Assembly (NCBI RefSeq): GCF_900169065.1
Contig: NZ_FXZB01000011.1
Span: forward strand, 82,116 to 146,115
Origin: Brevibacterium aurantiacum
GTDB taxonomy: Bacteria > Actinomycetota > Actinomycetes > Actinomycetales > Brevibacteriaceae
Length of the DNA stretch: 64,000 nucleotides
Reading direction: 5' to 3'
Position numbers and translations under genes: made by a program. Under the pieces are notes generated by a model. That model searched no databases and had not been told where the DNA came from. It saw only the letters and a list, made by a program, of their open reading frames with translations. Positions 1 to 8,766 of this stretch are shown in pieces (within the stretch, counting starts at the first letter, position 1; each line of letters begins with the position of its first letter).

Positions 1-333
1 GAAGTAGGTCAACGGGGTGCCTTGGATCGTGTCACCGTTGTCGACGAGAAGCACCGAGTCCTCACCCTTGGCTTCCTTCACACCCTTGATCAGGGTGGAG
101 GCACGCGACATGCCCAGCTCCTCCCCGGCCGGGTAGGGTGCGTTGGCGAAGTAGTCCCAGTTGAGGACGTGACCGTGGACATCGGTCGTCGCCAGAAGCG
201 TGAGCTCCCCCGCGCTTGCTGCCTGTTCCTCGTCCGGAGGTCCGCTGCCCAGTCCCGACGCCGAGGCGGCTGCCGGTCCCGCAACGATGAGTGTCAGTGC
301 CAATGTGGACGAGGCCAGGGTTCGCAAGCGCAT
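1..333 (-). CDS. 2',3'-cyclic-nucleotide 2'-phosphodiesterase/5'-nucleotidase family protein (N-terminal part)
   Basis: The first 111 codons are present and the gene runs off the left edge. It begins with ATG at 333, followed by a signal peptide (MRLRT, then a hydrophobic stretch ending about ASA). The mature start carries the metallophosphatase motif LATTDVHGHV near residue 60 and DNGDTIQGTP near residue 100, which supply metal ligands in the CpdB/UshA/YfkN family. These exported enzymes scavenge phosphate and nucleosides from nucleotides outside the cell. Only the metal-binding N-terminus can be seen, so the exact substrate is inferred from the family. Confidence 0.85.
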   Translation of the reverse strand, partial: MRLRTLASSTLALTLIVAGPAAASASGLGSGPPDEEQAASAGELTLLATTDVHGHVLNWDYFANAPYPAGEELGMSRASTLIKGVKEAKGEDSVLLVDNGDTIQGTPLTYF

Positions 334-433
334 GAGTCTCCAGATGTCGTTGTGATTCAGATCTCCCACTCTATTCCGAAACATCGCGAATCTGAGCAAA
401 TCCTGAGCGAAATCTGCACAAACTGTGTTGACA

Positions 434-1405
434 CTATTTCTCGCCGAGGTTGCCCTTCCCTGTCTTCGCACCAAGGGTGGATTCGATGATGATGAGGACA
501 ACCACAACTGCCGCACCGATGGCGGCGAGGACAATCGGCATCCACACCGGATCGGCCGGCGCGAGCAGACCACCGGTATCGGTGGTGGACTGCCATGGCC
601 ACAGCGCACGCAGGGAGCCGAGCATCAGTCCTGCCATCGCCACCAGCGTCCACCACCGGTGATTGTGGAGGAAATAACGCAAGATGTTGACGAAGAGTGC
701 GAGACCGAGAATCGCGCCGAGCCCGAACACAGCGATGTAGACGAGGTCGCGGTCGTTCACCGCACGCAGAGTGGTGGCGTAGAGGCCGACTGCGAGGAGG
801 AAGAACGATCCTGAGACTCCGGGAACGACCAAGGCGCAGATGGCGATGGAGGCGACGAAGAAGACTGCGATGAGTGGTGGATTCTCAACGTCTGAGCCTC
901 CGGCAAGCCCGGTCATCCAAAAGGCAAGGGCAGCAGCGGCGAGGAAGACGAGTATTCCCAGCAGCAGCGGTTGCCCTGTTCGGGCCGGCAGCATGCGCAG
1001 TGGGACAGCGATGCTGGCCGCGACGAGGCCGAAGAACAGGCCGCGGGAGAGTTCTGGGTTGCCGGTGACGAAGCTCTCCAACATTCCGGCAATGGTGAAG
1101 ACCGCTGTCACCATACCCAGCAGAACGGGGATGACGAGGAACCAATCGGTTCGACGCAGCTCGGCAACCGCGCCATGCCACCGGTCTGGGCCGGTGACCA
1201 CGGTCTTTGCGGCCTTGACGACGTGGGCGGCGGAATCGATGAGTTGGTCGTAGACGCCGGTGACGAGGGCGATCGTTCCGCCTGAGACCCCAGGCACGAG
1301 TTCGGCCGACCCGATCAGGAAACCGCGGAGCAGATCGAGGGGAATCAGAGCTTTCGAACGGGTGGATTCCACGTGTGCGGCCACCTCGGGGCTGGGGTTA
1401 GTCAT
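434..1405 (-). CDS. DUF368 family membrane protein (candidate undecaprenyl-phosphate translocase, PopT type)
   Basis: This 323-residue polytopic membrane protein has about eight hydrophobic segments. The family signature is near the N-terminus (residues 26-48, containing GSAELVPGVSGGTIALVTG), and a second PGVSGS motif lies near the middle. DUF368 proteins have been linked to recycling of the lipid carrier undecaprenyl phosphate across the membrane, alongside DedA proteins. A DedA member is also present at 23.5 kb. The start has a GGAGG ribosome-binding site 4 nt upstream. Family membership is clear; the transport role is transferred from the family. Confidence 0.85.
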   Translation of the reverse strand: MTNPSPEVAAHVESTRSKALIPLDLLRGFLIGSAELVPGVSGGTIALVTGVYDQLIDSAAHVVKAAKTVVTGPDRWHGAVAELRRTDWFLVIPVLLGMVTAVFTIAGMLESFVTGNPELSRGLFFGLVAASIAVPLRMLPARTGQPLLLGILVFLAAAALAFWMTGLAGGSDVENPPLIAVFFVASIAICALVVPGVSGSFFLLAVGLYATTLRAVNDRDLVYIAVFGLGAILGLALFVNILRYFLHNHRWWTLVAMAGLMLGSLRALWPWQSTTDTGGLLAPADPVWMPIVLAAIGAAVVVVLIIIESTLGAKTGKGNLGEK

Positions 1406-1475
1406 AGTGCCTCCACCCTACGAGATTCCGGCTTTCTCATACGAAAAATAGGGCCGAAGTCACCGATTCGACTTC

Positions 1476-1994
1476 TCAGTCGCCGGTGGCTCCGTCGATG
1501 CTCTCACGGATGAGGTCGGCATGGCCGACGTGTCGAGCGTATTCCTCGATCATGTGGATCAGCACCCAGCGCACGTTGAATCGATCGCCGGAGGACGGCT
1601 CCCGCGCCACCAGGGTGTCAAGGTCATCGATTCCCGCGAGGATCTGCCTCGACTGCTCACAGGCTTCGGCATGGAGTGTCAGTAGATAGTCCGGCGTATC
1701 AGCGGATGCGCTCTCGAAGTCCCAGTCACGATCTCCTTGCCAGTCAACACTCCCCCACGGCTCAGAGAGTTCCTGGCCCAGAATGTCTTCGACGAACCAT
1801 TGTTCTTCGACCAGACTCAGGTGTTTGATGATCCCGCCTAGGGTCAGGCTCGAGGCGGCCACAGTCTTATTGAGTGCAGTCGAGTCGAGTCCGATGACCT
1901 TTCTGCGCATCACTTCTCGGTAGTAGTCGAGGAACTCTTCGAGTCCCTGTCGTTCATTCGGGGCTTCAGTGGGCTCGACCGGTGGCTGGCTCAT
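1476..1994 (-). CDS. DinB-superfamily protein, DUF664 type
   Basis: The 172-residue protein has the four-helix DinB pattern. A conserved His lies in helix 2 (IIKHLSLVEEQWF), and HMIEEYARHVGHADLIRE near the C-terminus gives the two other likely metal-binding histidines. Actinobacterial DinB proteins include mycothiol-dependent transferases; the substrate here is unknown. It overlaps the VOC gene upstream by 4 nt (ATGA), so the two are co-translated. A similar DinB/VOC neighbourhood occurs again at 32.7-33.7 kb. Confidence 0.85.
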   Translation of the reverse strand: MSQPPVEPTEAPNERQGLEEFLDYYREVMRRKVIGLDSTALNKTVAASSLTLGGIIKHLSLVEEQWFVEDILGQELSEPWGSVDWQGDRDWDFESASADTPDYLLTLHAEACEQSRQILAGIDDLDTLVAREPSSGDRFNVRWVLIHMIEEYARHVGHADLIRESIDGATGD

Positions 1995-2383
1995 GCGGGG
2001 TCCTCATTCTCATCTGTGGGTACTTTCCTGCCGATGTCGAAGACGTTGCCTTCGGGGTCGGTCAACGTGGTCCATTCGATTCCGTACTCGGCAAATCCCG
2101 CCACCTTCTCTGCACCTAGTGCCACGGCACGTTCGACGTCGGCAGGATAGTGCGGATCGTCGAGGTCGATGTGAAGGGGGTTCTTTCCCTCATCGCGGTC
2201 TTCGACCTTGAGGAAGAGCATGCCTGGCGTCGTGGATTCACCGTTGTGGACGCCGCCGATGCTGGCGACGAATTCGTTCGCGCCCTCGTCGAGGTCGACC
2301 TGGAGAAGTTCAGCCCAGAACAGCGATTGGGTTTCGACGTCTTTGCAGTCGAAGGTGATGCTCAGCGAGGACAAAGACGCCAT
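1991..2383 (-). CDS. VOC (glyoxalase/bleomycin-resistance fold) family protein
   Basis: This is a short VOC-fold protein of 130 residues. I start it at ATG 2383 because AAAGGA lies about 8 nt upstream; an in-frame extension to 2422 adds residues unlike the family. It begins SLSITFDCKDVETQSLFWAE and ends with DPEGNVFDIG, the usual last strand of the fold. The substrate cannot be read from the sequence. It is first in a two-gene unit with the DinB gene. Confidence 0.85.
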   Translation of the reverse strand: MASLSSLSITFDCKDVETQSLFWAELLQVDLDEGANEFVASIGGVHNGESTTPGMLFLKVEDRDEGKNPLHIDLDDPHYPADVERAVALGAEKVAGFAEYGIEWTTLTDPEGNVFDIGRKVPTDENEDPA

Positions 2384-2474
2384 GGCTGATGGTCCTTTCG
2401 TGAAGATGTCTGCGTGGACCACACTCTAGACGCTGGATCTGACACGAGGTGGGCGTCGCGACATACTTCGTTCC

Positions 2475-3308
2475 TCAGTCTCGTGGCTGTCTGGCCAACT
2501 GTCGGGACTGTGCGACCAACCGGCCGGCGGAGTCCCAGAGCTCGCAGTCTTCTTCGAACATGCCGCCGGCGATGTTGCGGGTTTACAGCTTTGCTCGGAT
2601 CCAGCCCGGTGCCGGCTCAGCACGCAGGTGGGCGGTCAGCTCCATGGTCGGTGCCCAGTTGAAACGGCCGAGGTCGAACATCACCGGCGGGAAGGCATCG
2701 AGGAATGCCAACAGGGACAGCGCGTCTGGTGCGGTTCCGTCTGCCAGGCGAATCCAGCCCTGCAACAGGCCGCGGCCGCTGGGTCGACCGGTTGCGAAGC
2801 CGGCAGTCTCGGGGTCAAGTCTCATGTCATAGCGTTTCATCAAGGGCGCGGACTCTATGAAGTCTCCGGGCGCCTCGGCGACGTTGATGCATTGATCCGG
2901 ATCGGGCAGCTCAGGTGGAATCGCTGTTGTCGCGACATCGTCGGGCAGGGCAGCAAGGTTGCCCATCGTCGCCAAGGCTGTGATCTTCGGTTCTGTGTTC
3001 TGGGACAGGTCGACGGCGAAGGTGGCACTCGACCGGCCCTCACGAATCAGGCGCGTGGTAATTTCGGCTCTGCCGCCCTGGCTGGGGCCCAGGTAGTAGG
3101 TGGAGAGCACTAATGGGTCGGGTGCTTTCGCGCTGTTGTTGCGCAGTGCCAGTCCGGCAACGCTGAGGAGGTATCCCCCGTTGACCGCGCCGGCGACACT
3201 CCAGTCCCCGTCGATGTCGGCAGTGAAGCTCGTATCGGACTGGCGTTCTACGGCGATGGCGGAGGCGAATTCGCTTTCATGCGTTTCGTTGATACTCGTT
3301 GGGCTCAT
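2475..3308 (-). pseudogene. TesB-like acyl-CoA thioesterase, interrupted by an in-frame TAA
   Basis: The reading frame encodes a double-hotdog thioesterase (SVAGAVNGGYLLSVAG near the N-terminus; GLLQGWIRLADG and FDLGRFNWAPTMELTAHLR in the second half). It hits TAA at 2583-2585 after GWIRAKL. The same frame then continues for 35 codons, including NIAGGMFEEDCELWDSAGRL and LVAQSRQLARQ, the normal C-terminal strand of this family, and stops with TGA at 2475-2477. One base change would restore it. It may be a decayed gene, a sequencing error or a readthrough site. I start it at ATG 3308, 7 nt after a TAATGT -10; a GTG lies at 3317. Confidence 0.8.
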
Positions 3309-3321
3309 GTGACTCACATTA
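3309..3321 (-). promoter_or_regulatory. Leaderless-type promoter of the thioesterase gene
   Basis: On the minus strand TAATGT (3316-3321) is followed by 7 nt and then ATG at 3308. No ribosome-binding site is visible, so transcription probably starts at or next to the start codon. Confidence 0.5.
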
Positions 3322-3344
3322 CCAAGAGCTGAACAATCGTCCGG

Positions 3345-3569
3345 TCAGTGCGGGCGATTGACGTGCCGTTCATTGCCGCGGCGGTAGTTGCCGGTTGCCC
3401 GGGCGAGCAGCTGTTGGTCAGCATCTTCGCTGACCCCAAGTTTCGGAATCAGTGCGGCGGCCTTCTTACCCCCGATCTCCATCACGGTTCGACCGTTACG
3501 CGCAATGATCAGCATTCCTGATTTCGTGATGCGGTAGTCGAACGGGTCGTCTTCGAGGCTCAACGTCAT
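3345..3569 (-). CDS. Small conserved hypothetical protein
   Basis: This is a 74-residue protein of unknown function. It contains DPFDYRITKSGMLIIARNGR followed by a basic C-terminal tail. An AGGGGAG sequence sits just upstream of overlapping GTG (3572) and ATG (3569) starts. The pattern resembles small actinobacterial proteins of unknown role that I recall as hypothetical. No catalytic motif is evident. Confidence 0.6.
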   Translation of the reverse strand: MTLSLEDDPFDYRITKSGMLIIARNGRTVMEIGGKKAAALIPKLGVSEDADQQLLARATGNYRRGNERHVNRPH

Positions 3570-3595
3570 CACTCCCCTGTCCTGACGCAGCCGGT

Positions 3596-3608
3596 TAGCC
3601 TGGTGACC
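3596..3608 (+). promoter_or_regulatory. Leaderless-type promoter of the GNAT gene
   Basis: TAGCCT (3596-3601) is followed by 7 nt and then ATG at 3609, with no clear ribosome-binding site. This favours ATG 3609 over GTG 3603. Confidence 0.5.
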
Positions 3609-4154
3609 ATGAGCATATCCCTGTCACGCCTCGATCCCAATGGTGCCGATCGTTCCGGACTCATCGAATTCTTCACCGGCAATGACTTCCCGTTCCATGT
3701 TCGGCCTGCGCCCTGGACGGCCGACAAAGTCGTGGAAATGATCGGCACTGGCGCCTTCTGCAATGATGACAACGACTCCTTCTGGATTTTCGATGACGAT
3801 TTGGGTGTCGTCGGCTACGTCCGGATAGAAGATCTCAACGATGACACACCCATGTTTGACCTGCGTCTGTCCACCGAGTTTCGCGGTCGAGGACTCGGCG
3901 TCGCGTGCCTGAGTGCTGTCACTGACCACGTGTTCGAGACCAAGGACGTCAAACGATTCGAAGGTCATACTCGCGCTGACAATATCGCAATGCGATCTGT
4001 GTTCCTTCGTGCCGGTTGGTCGAAAGAGGCTCACTATCGCCGCGCGTGGCCGGTCGCGGGCCATACCCCTCAGGACTCGGTCGCCTATGCCATTCTGCGC
4101 GAGGAATGGGAATCTGGGGTCTCGGTTGACGTCAATTGGCACGATTTTCCCTAA
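3609..4154 (+). CDS. GNAT family N-acetyltransferase
   Basis: A 181-residue acyltransferase. The acetyl-CoA-binding motif A is RLSTEFRGRGLGVACLSAV (R/Q-x-x-G-x-G/A pattern), followed by the family's RADNIAMRSVFLRAGW segment. GNAT enzymes of this subgroup (RimJ/RimL-like) acetylate protein N-termini or small molecules; the acceptor is unknown. It is transcribed toward the protease gene, with a strong hairpin between them. Confidence 0.85.
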   Translation: MSISLSRLDPNGADRSGLIEFFTGNDFPFHVRPAPWTADKVVEMIGTGAFCNDDNDSFWIFDDDLGVVGYVRIEDLNDDTPMFDLRLSTEFRGRGLGVACLSAVTDHVFETKDVKRFEGHTRADNIAMRSVFLRAGWSKEAHYRRAWPVAGHTPQDSVAYAILREEWESGVSVDVNWHDFP

Positions 4155-4169
4155 GGCCGGAAAAATACA

Positions 4170-4205
4170 CAGAGTGCCCCTGGTCCGAAGACCAGGGGCA
4201 CTCTG
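4170..4205. terminator. Bidirectional intrinsic terminator
   Basis: There is a perfect 16-bp stem (CAGAGTGCCCCTGGTC and its complement) with a CGAA tetraloop. It sits between the convergent acetyltransferase and protease genes and can serve both. Confidence 0.85.
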
Positions 4206-4247
4206 CTGAGCACTCAGGCGATCATTTGCTGATCGTGTGAGCTACCC

Positions 4248-6575
4248 TCAGTTGTTCTTCTTGCGACGCATGGTCAGAACGACTGCGGCTCCACCGACAA
4301 CGAGGAGTCCCGCACCGGCTGCGAGGCCGGTCAGTTCAGCACCGGTACGTGGCAGATCAGATCCGCCGTCACCATTGCCGTCATCGTCATTGTTGCCATT
4401 GTCGCCGTCGTCGTTTCCGCCGCCGCCGTTGCCGTCTTCGTCAGCAACAACCTCGAATGATCCGGTCAGAGCCGACTCATCCTCAGTGTCATTGGCACCG
4501 GTCACCTCAACGTTGTACTTGCCGAGATAGACCGACGGGTCGGATGCGCTTGTTCCGTAGATCGAGAATGCGGCAACACCGTCGGCGTTGGCAGTCTCAT
4601 CAAGGGTGATGCCCTCAACGTTTTCAGGACCAGCAACGACTTCGAGTGAGACCTTTTCGCCCTCTTCGAAGCCTGCAGCCATGATCTGCACGCCCTTGTC
4701 CTGCTTCACGAAGTCAGAAGCAGAAACTTCCTTAGGCTCGATCGAGAGCTTGCGCTCTTCGGGAGCTTCGCCGTCCTTCGAACCATCGGAGTCAGCATTT
4801 GACTCTGCGTTCTTAGCATCGGCAGCTGCACCGGCGTCCGAGTCGTTGCCATCGGCATCGGCTTCGGCACCGTCTGCACCAGCGTCTGCTCCGTCCGCGC
4901 CAGCGTCGTCTGCAGCGTCGTCTGCAGCATCGTCAGCTTCCACGGTCACTGTGAACTCGGTTGATTCCGAGGTTCCGGCAACGGTGGTCGCGGTAGCGGT
5001 GTATGCGTACGTGCCAGTCTCTGAAGGAGCCTCGGCTGTGAAGTTGCCCTCGGCATCCGCAGTGACAGTCACGGAACCTTCAGCTGCGGCCTGAGCCTGA
5101 AGCGCTGCCTGTTCGCCGTTTGCAGCAACAGGCTTCCAGTCAAGCTTCACCTTGGCATCGGCCTCAGTCTTGCCAGTGATCTGACCGCCTTCGTCGACCT
5201 TCTGGTCCTCGACTACTGGTGCTTCAGGCGCCTCAGGAGCGTCTGCGTCGGAGTCAGCATTTGCGTCCTTGGCATCGGCACCTGCATCGGAGTCAGCGTC
5301 CTTGGCGTCGGCGCCAGCATCGGAGTCAGCGTTTGCGTCCTTGGCGTCGGCGCCAGCATCGGAGTCAGCGTTTGCGTCCTTGGCGTCGGCGCCAGCATCG
5401 GAGTCAGCATCCTTGGCATCGGCGCCAGCGTCAGAGCCGGCATCCTTCGCGTCGGCACCACCGTCAGCGTTTGCATCGTCGTCGCCCGGGGGCTCTTCAT
5501 TCGGCTTTTCGAGGTTGAAGTCAACGCCCGACTCTGTGATCGAGTGGTCGAGGTCGGCTACCCAACCGAACTGGCTGCCGTCGGCTGTAGGTCCGCCACC
5601 GGAGATGACGCCAACAGCGGTGTCACCCTGGAACACAGCTCCACCTGAGTCGCCCGGCTGGGAGAAGGGCTTGTCGGCTGGGGAGGTCACTGCGAAGCCG
5701 TGTACCCAGTATCCACTGATGTTGGCGTACTCGAAGATCTCGTTGTACTCGGCGTCGACTTCACCCTCGGTCAGGCCTGTGGTGCGGCCGGACTTCTGAA
5801 TCTTACCGTCCGTGTGAGCACCCACCTTGGTGATCTCAGTCGCGAGGCTCTTCGAGAGGTCGTCGTCGCCGGCTGTCGTCCAGTCGGTCACACCGTTCTT
5901 CACTCCGTACTTCGACTTGTCAACGTTGATGACTGCGAAGTCGATGTCGCTGCTCTGAGCGTTATTGGGATTCTCCGAGGTGTCGTGCTGCCCGCTCTCA
6001 CCGAAGCTGGTGAATTCCCACTTACCGAGAACACCGATTCCGGACAGCTCAGACTGCTCTGAACCGGCTGCGGGAGCCGTGGAGGGCCTCTCGGTGTCGT
6101 TGACGATGCTGTCACCGGTAATTACAGCAGCCTTGTCCATGATCTTCGCGCAGTGGCCCGCGGTCAGGACAACAGGATTGCCGTCGCCGTCCCACCCGGA
6201 GAACCCGGTCGAGCAAACGCCGGTGGCACTGCTGGCTTCGCCGACGGTGTAGCCAGCGCCACCGACAACATCGTTGCCGGCATATGCTTCAAGTTCCTTG
6301 ATGCCCTCAGTGAAGTTGACGTTCTCATACTTCTTCTCGAGGTCCCTCATTTCCGCTGTCTTCTTCTCAACACCGAGATTGAGCTCTCCGCCCTTTGCAC
6401 CGTAGGCATTGACGCCATCGATGTCGGACAGTGCCTTCTGCACCTGAGCGTCGTTCTGCACATCGAGTTTCTGCGGGCCGTCGGCTATGGCTGGGGATGC
6501 GACGAACGCACTGCCAAGACCGAGCGCCGCTGCGGCGGTCAGTGCCAGCGAACTCTGAACGAGTTTCTTCTGCAT
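4248..6575 (-). CDS. Secreted, sortase-anchored S1-type serine protease with Asp/Ala-rich repeats
   Basis: The 775-residue preproprotein has a signal peptide (residues 1-32) and a probable pro-region. The chymotrypsin-like domain has His141 in LTAGHC, Asp212 in DIDFAVINV and Ser310 in QPGDSGGAV, so the triad is complete; Cys121 and Cys142 can form the usual disulfide. Residues about 371-446 are tandem copies of SDAGADAKDA with short spacers. Ig-like segments follow, then a Gly/Asp-rich stretch. LPRTG (741-745), a hydrophobic helix and RRKKNN form a cell-wall sorting signal. The acidic repeats probably act as a spacer or metal-binding wall stalk. Confidence 0.92.
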   Translation of the reverse strand: MQKKLVQSSLALTAAAALGLGSAFVASPAIADGPQKLDVQNDAQVQKALSDIDGVNAYGAKGGELNLGVEKKTAEMRDLEKKYENVNFTEGIKELEAYAGNDVVGGAGYTVGEASSATGVCSTGFSGWDGDGNPVVLTAGHCAKIMDKAAVITGDSIVNDTERPSTAPAAGSEQSELSGIGVLGKWEFTSFGESGQHDTSENPNNAQSSDIDFAVINVDKSKYGVKNGVTDWTTAGDDDLSKSLATEITKVGAHTDGKIQKSGRTTGLTEGEVDAEYNEIFEYANISGYWVHGFAVTSPADKPFSQPGDSGGAVFQGDTAVGVISGGGPTADGSQFGWVADLDHSITESGVDFNLEKPNEEPPGDDDANADGGADAKDAGSDAGADAKDADSDAGADAKDANADSDAGADAKDANADSDAGADAKDADSDAGADAKDANADSDADAPEAPEAPVVEDQKVDEGGQITGKTEADAKVKLDWKPVAANGEQAALQAQAAAEGSVTVTADAEGNFTAEAPSETGTYAYTATATTVAGTSESTEFTVTVEADDAADDAADDAGADGADAGADGAEADADGNDSDAGAAADAKNAESNADSDGSKDGEAPEERKLSIEPKEVSASDFVKQDKGVQIMAAGFEEGEKVSLEVVAGPENVEGITLDETANADGVAAFSIYGTSASDPSVYLGKYNVEVTGANDTEDESALTGSFEVVADEDGNGGGGNDDGDNGNNDDDGNGDGGSDLPRTGAELTGLAAGAGLLVVGGAAVVLTMRRKKNN
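5238..5465 (-). repeat. In-frame tandem repeats of 33 and 39 bp in the protease gene
   Basis: Five near-identical units and one diverged unit encode SDAGADAKDA plus a 1- or 3-residue spacer. The 39-bp copies around 5320-5400 are almost identical at DNA level, so copy number may change by recombination or slippage. Confidence 0.85.
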
Positions 6576-6808
6576 ACTCTTGGGTTCCCTTGATCGTAAT
6601 CACTGTTGCAATTGTCTGTGTACTCTTCGCCCCGCACCTCAACAACAGTGCGGATGTTTCTGAGAACAGTCTTTCAACCACATGAAAGGTTACGGTTTGG
6701 CAACGATGGGAAGCAACCACAATGCGTGTTGGTCGTGAACACAACTTACAAAACCTGAGTTGGCAAGCAATCTTCCGAGTTGTCCATGGACCTGTCAAGG
6801 GTGGCCGT

Positions 6809-6820
6809 TATGATCGGAGC
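6809..6820 (+). promoter_or_regulatory. Leaderless-type promoter of the META lipoprotein operon
   Basis: TATGAT (6809-6814) is followed by 6 nt and then ATG at 6821. GGAG lies only 1 nt before the ATG, too close to act as a normal ribosome-binding site. Confidence 0.55.
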
Positions 6821-7285
6821 ATGCTCAACCTCACTTCAAACAGACCTTCCGCAACGTTACGACGTGCCTTGGGAGTAGCTGTCCTTGGTCTCGCTCTGCC
6901 GCTTGCCGCGTGCGGACCAGGTTCCGAACCCAGCGAGCCAACCAGCTCTGCACCCACAGAATCCAACACTCCCTCGGATTCCGCGGATTCCACTGCACTT
7001 GACCCGACAGGCAAATGGGCTTCTCCTGAGGCGGGAGAGCCTTTCCTGGAGTTCTCTGCGGACGGACAGGTCAAGGGAACCGATGGTTGCAATCCGATCA
7101 AGACAACATGGGAAGTCGATGGTGACAAGGTCATCATCACCTCGTTCACGTCGACTCAGAAAGCCTGTGCGGGAGTCGACACGTGGTTGTCAGGTGCCGT
7201 GTCGGCGACGATCGATGGCAACGTCATGAAGGTGATGGACGGTAAAGGCAAGGTCATCGGCGGTTTGGAGAAGGAGGAGAAATGA
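6821..7285 (+). CDS. META-domain lipoprotein
   Basis: A 154-residue lipoprotein. The signal peptide ends in the lipobox LAAC (Cys31), followed by a Ser/Thr/Pro-rich linker and a META domain (TGKWASPEAGEPFLEFSADG, then KGTDGCNPIKTTWEV). META domains occur in heat-shock protein HslJ and other envelope proteins of unknown function. It overlaps the next META gene by 4 nt. The promoter spacing supports start 6821. Confidence 0.85.
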   Translation: MLNLTSNRPSATLRRALGVAVLGLALPLAACGPGSEPSEPTSSAPTESNTPSDSADSTALDPTGKWASPEAGEPFLEFSADGQVKGTDGCNPIKTTWEVDGDKVIITSFTSTQKACAGVDTWLSGAVSATIDGNVMKVMDGKGKVIGGLEKEEK

Positions 7286-7602
7286 GCAATTCAGTCAACG
7301 GCAAATGGGTCAGCTCCAAAGACGGATCCTCAGCGTTCCTCAAGTTCGACGAAGACGGAACACTGACAGGCAGCGATGGCGGAAACCGAATCGCGACCAC
7401 CTGGGGGTCGGAAGGTTCGGGAGCGGTCATCAAACCCTTCGCCACCACGCAGCGCGCCGTCATGGGCATGGAGGCCTGGGTGGGCCGAGTTCACCGTGTT
7501 GAGGCCGACGGTGACGTACTCACCGTCTTCGACCACGGCGGCAACCACCTCGGCGAGTTGGCCAAAGACACCGGTTCGAACGAACCCGACGAAGGACGAT
7601 AG
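7282..7602 (+). CDS. Cytoplasmic META-domain protein, paralogue of the preceding lipoprotein
   Basis: The 106-residue protein repeats the upstream gene's domain (NGKWVSSKDGSSAFLKFDED, GSDGGNRIATTW) but has no signal peptide or lipobox. The pair looks like a tandem duplication in which one copy is exported. The ATGA overlap with the upstream gene implies coupled translation, and the DUF808 gene follows directly. Function unknown. Confidence 0.8.
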   Translation: MSNSVNGKWVSSKDGSSAFLKFDEDGTLTGSDGGNRIATTWGSEGSGAVIKPFATTQRAVMGMEAWVGRVHRVEADGDVLTVFDHGGNHLGELAKDTGSNEPDEGR

Positions 7603-8763
7603 ATGGCCGGCGGTCTGTTTGCCCTCCTCGACGACGTCGCAGCGCTGGTAAAGCTCTCCGCGGCCAGTCTCGACGACGTTGCCGCCGGAGCCTCACGATC
7701 GAGCATCAAGGCTGCGGGAGTCGTCGTCGATGATGCTGCGGTCACGCCGAAGTTCGTCGAAGGCGTCGGTCCGAAGCGAGAGCTGCCCATCATCAAACGC
7801 ATCGCTCTCGGCTCTCTGGTCAACAAGATCCTCATCATCTTGCCCATCATCCTGCTGCTCAGTCAGTTCCTCCCCTGGCTGCTGACTCCGCTCCTCATGG
7901 TGGGCGGCACCTACCTGTGCTTCGAAGGTGCAGAGAAGATCCTCGAGAAGCTCGGGTGGATCAAACACCACGAAGAGCCGAAGAAGGAATCCAAGCACGG
8001 CAAGAAAGACGACGGCGACGCGGAAAAGAAGATAGTCCGCTCCGCCATCACCACCGACTTCGTCCTCAGCTGCGAGATCATGGTCATCGCACTCAATGAG
8101 GTAGCCGACGAGACGCTGCTCTCACGTGCCATCATCCTCGTCATCGTGGCCCTGGGCATCACAGTCGGCATCTACGGCACTGTCGGCCTCATCGTAAAGA
8201 TGGACGACATCGGCCTGCACATGGCGAAGAAGGACAAACCGGGCACACAGAAGTTCGGCCGCTTCCTCGTCAAAGCGATGCCCAAACTTCTTGCCGGTCT
8301 CTCGGTCATCGGCACGTTCGCCATGCTGTGGGTCGGCGGACACATCATCCTCGTGGGTACCGACGAACTCGGATTCAACGCCCTCTATGATTTCGTCCAC
8401 CATCTCGAAGAACCCGTGGCCGCGATCGCCGGAGTCGGAGGCTTCCTGGGCTGGCTGGTCAATACGTTCTTCTCGCTCATCCTCGGCGCCATCTGGGGCG
8501 GAATCGTGGCTGGCATCGCCATCGGCTTCACTGCTCTGCTGAAGTCGGGGAACAAGGACGACAAGGACCACAAGGACTCCACCGGGCAGGAGGACGACGA
8601 GGTACCCGCCGATATGGCTGCTGCAGAAAGCTCTGCCGCCGATGCGTCCTCAACCGCGGACTCGACCTCAACTGCAGATCACGGCGCGGGAAGCGCAGAT
8701 CACGGTGCGGGACCTAAGCCGAACTACGCCCCGAATCCGGGTAAGGACTCGTCGGGAAGTTGA
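7603..8763 (+). CDS. DUF808 (YedI-like) inner-membrane protein
   Basis: A 386-residue membrane protein starting MAGGLFALLDDVAALVKLSA, the hallmark DUF808 N-terminus, with about six membrane segments. The C-terminal tail is hydrophilic and low in complexity (Asp, Ser, Ala and His-rich, from about residue 315). A charged loop (residues about 125-145) separates the first helices from the rest. Function of the family is unknown. It starts at the base after the META gene's stop and probably forms one operon with both META genes. Confidence 0.85.
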   Translation: MAGGLFALLDDVAALVKLSAASLDDVAAGASRSSIKAAGVVVDDAAVTPKFVEGVGPKRELPIIKRIALGSLVNKILIILPIILLLSQFLPWLLTPLLMVGGTYLCFEGAEKILEKLGWIKHHEEPKKESKHGKKDDGDAEKKIVRSAITTDFVLSCEIMVIALNEVADETLLSRAIILVIVALGITVGIYGTVGLIVKMDDIGLHMAKKDKPGTQKFGRFLVKAMPKLLAGLSVIGTFAMLWVGGHIILVGTDELGFNALYDFVHHLEEPVAAIAGVGGFLGWLVNTFFSLILGAIWGGIVAGIAIGFTALLKSGNKDDKDHKDSTGQEDDEVPADMAAAESSAADASSTADSTSTADHGAGSADHGAGPKPNYAPNPGKDSSGS

Positions 8764-8766
8764 GTA

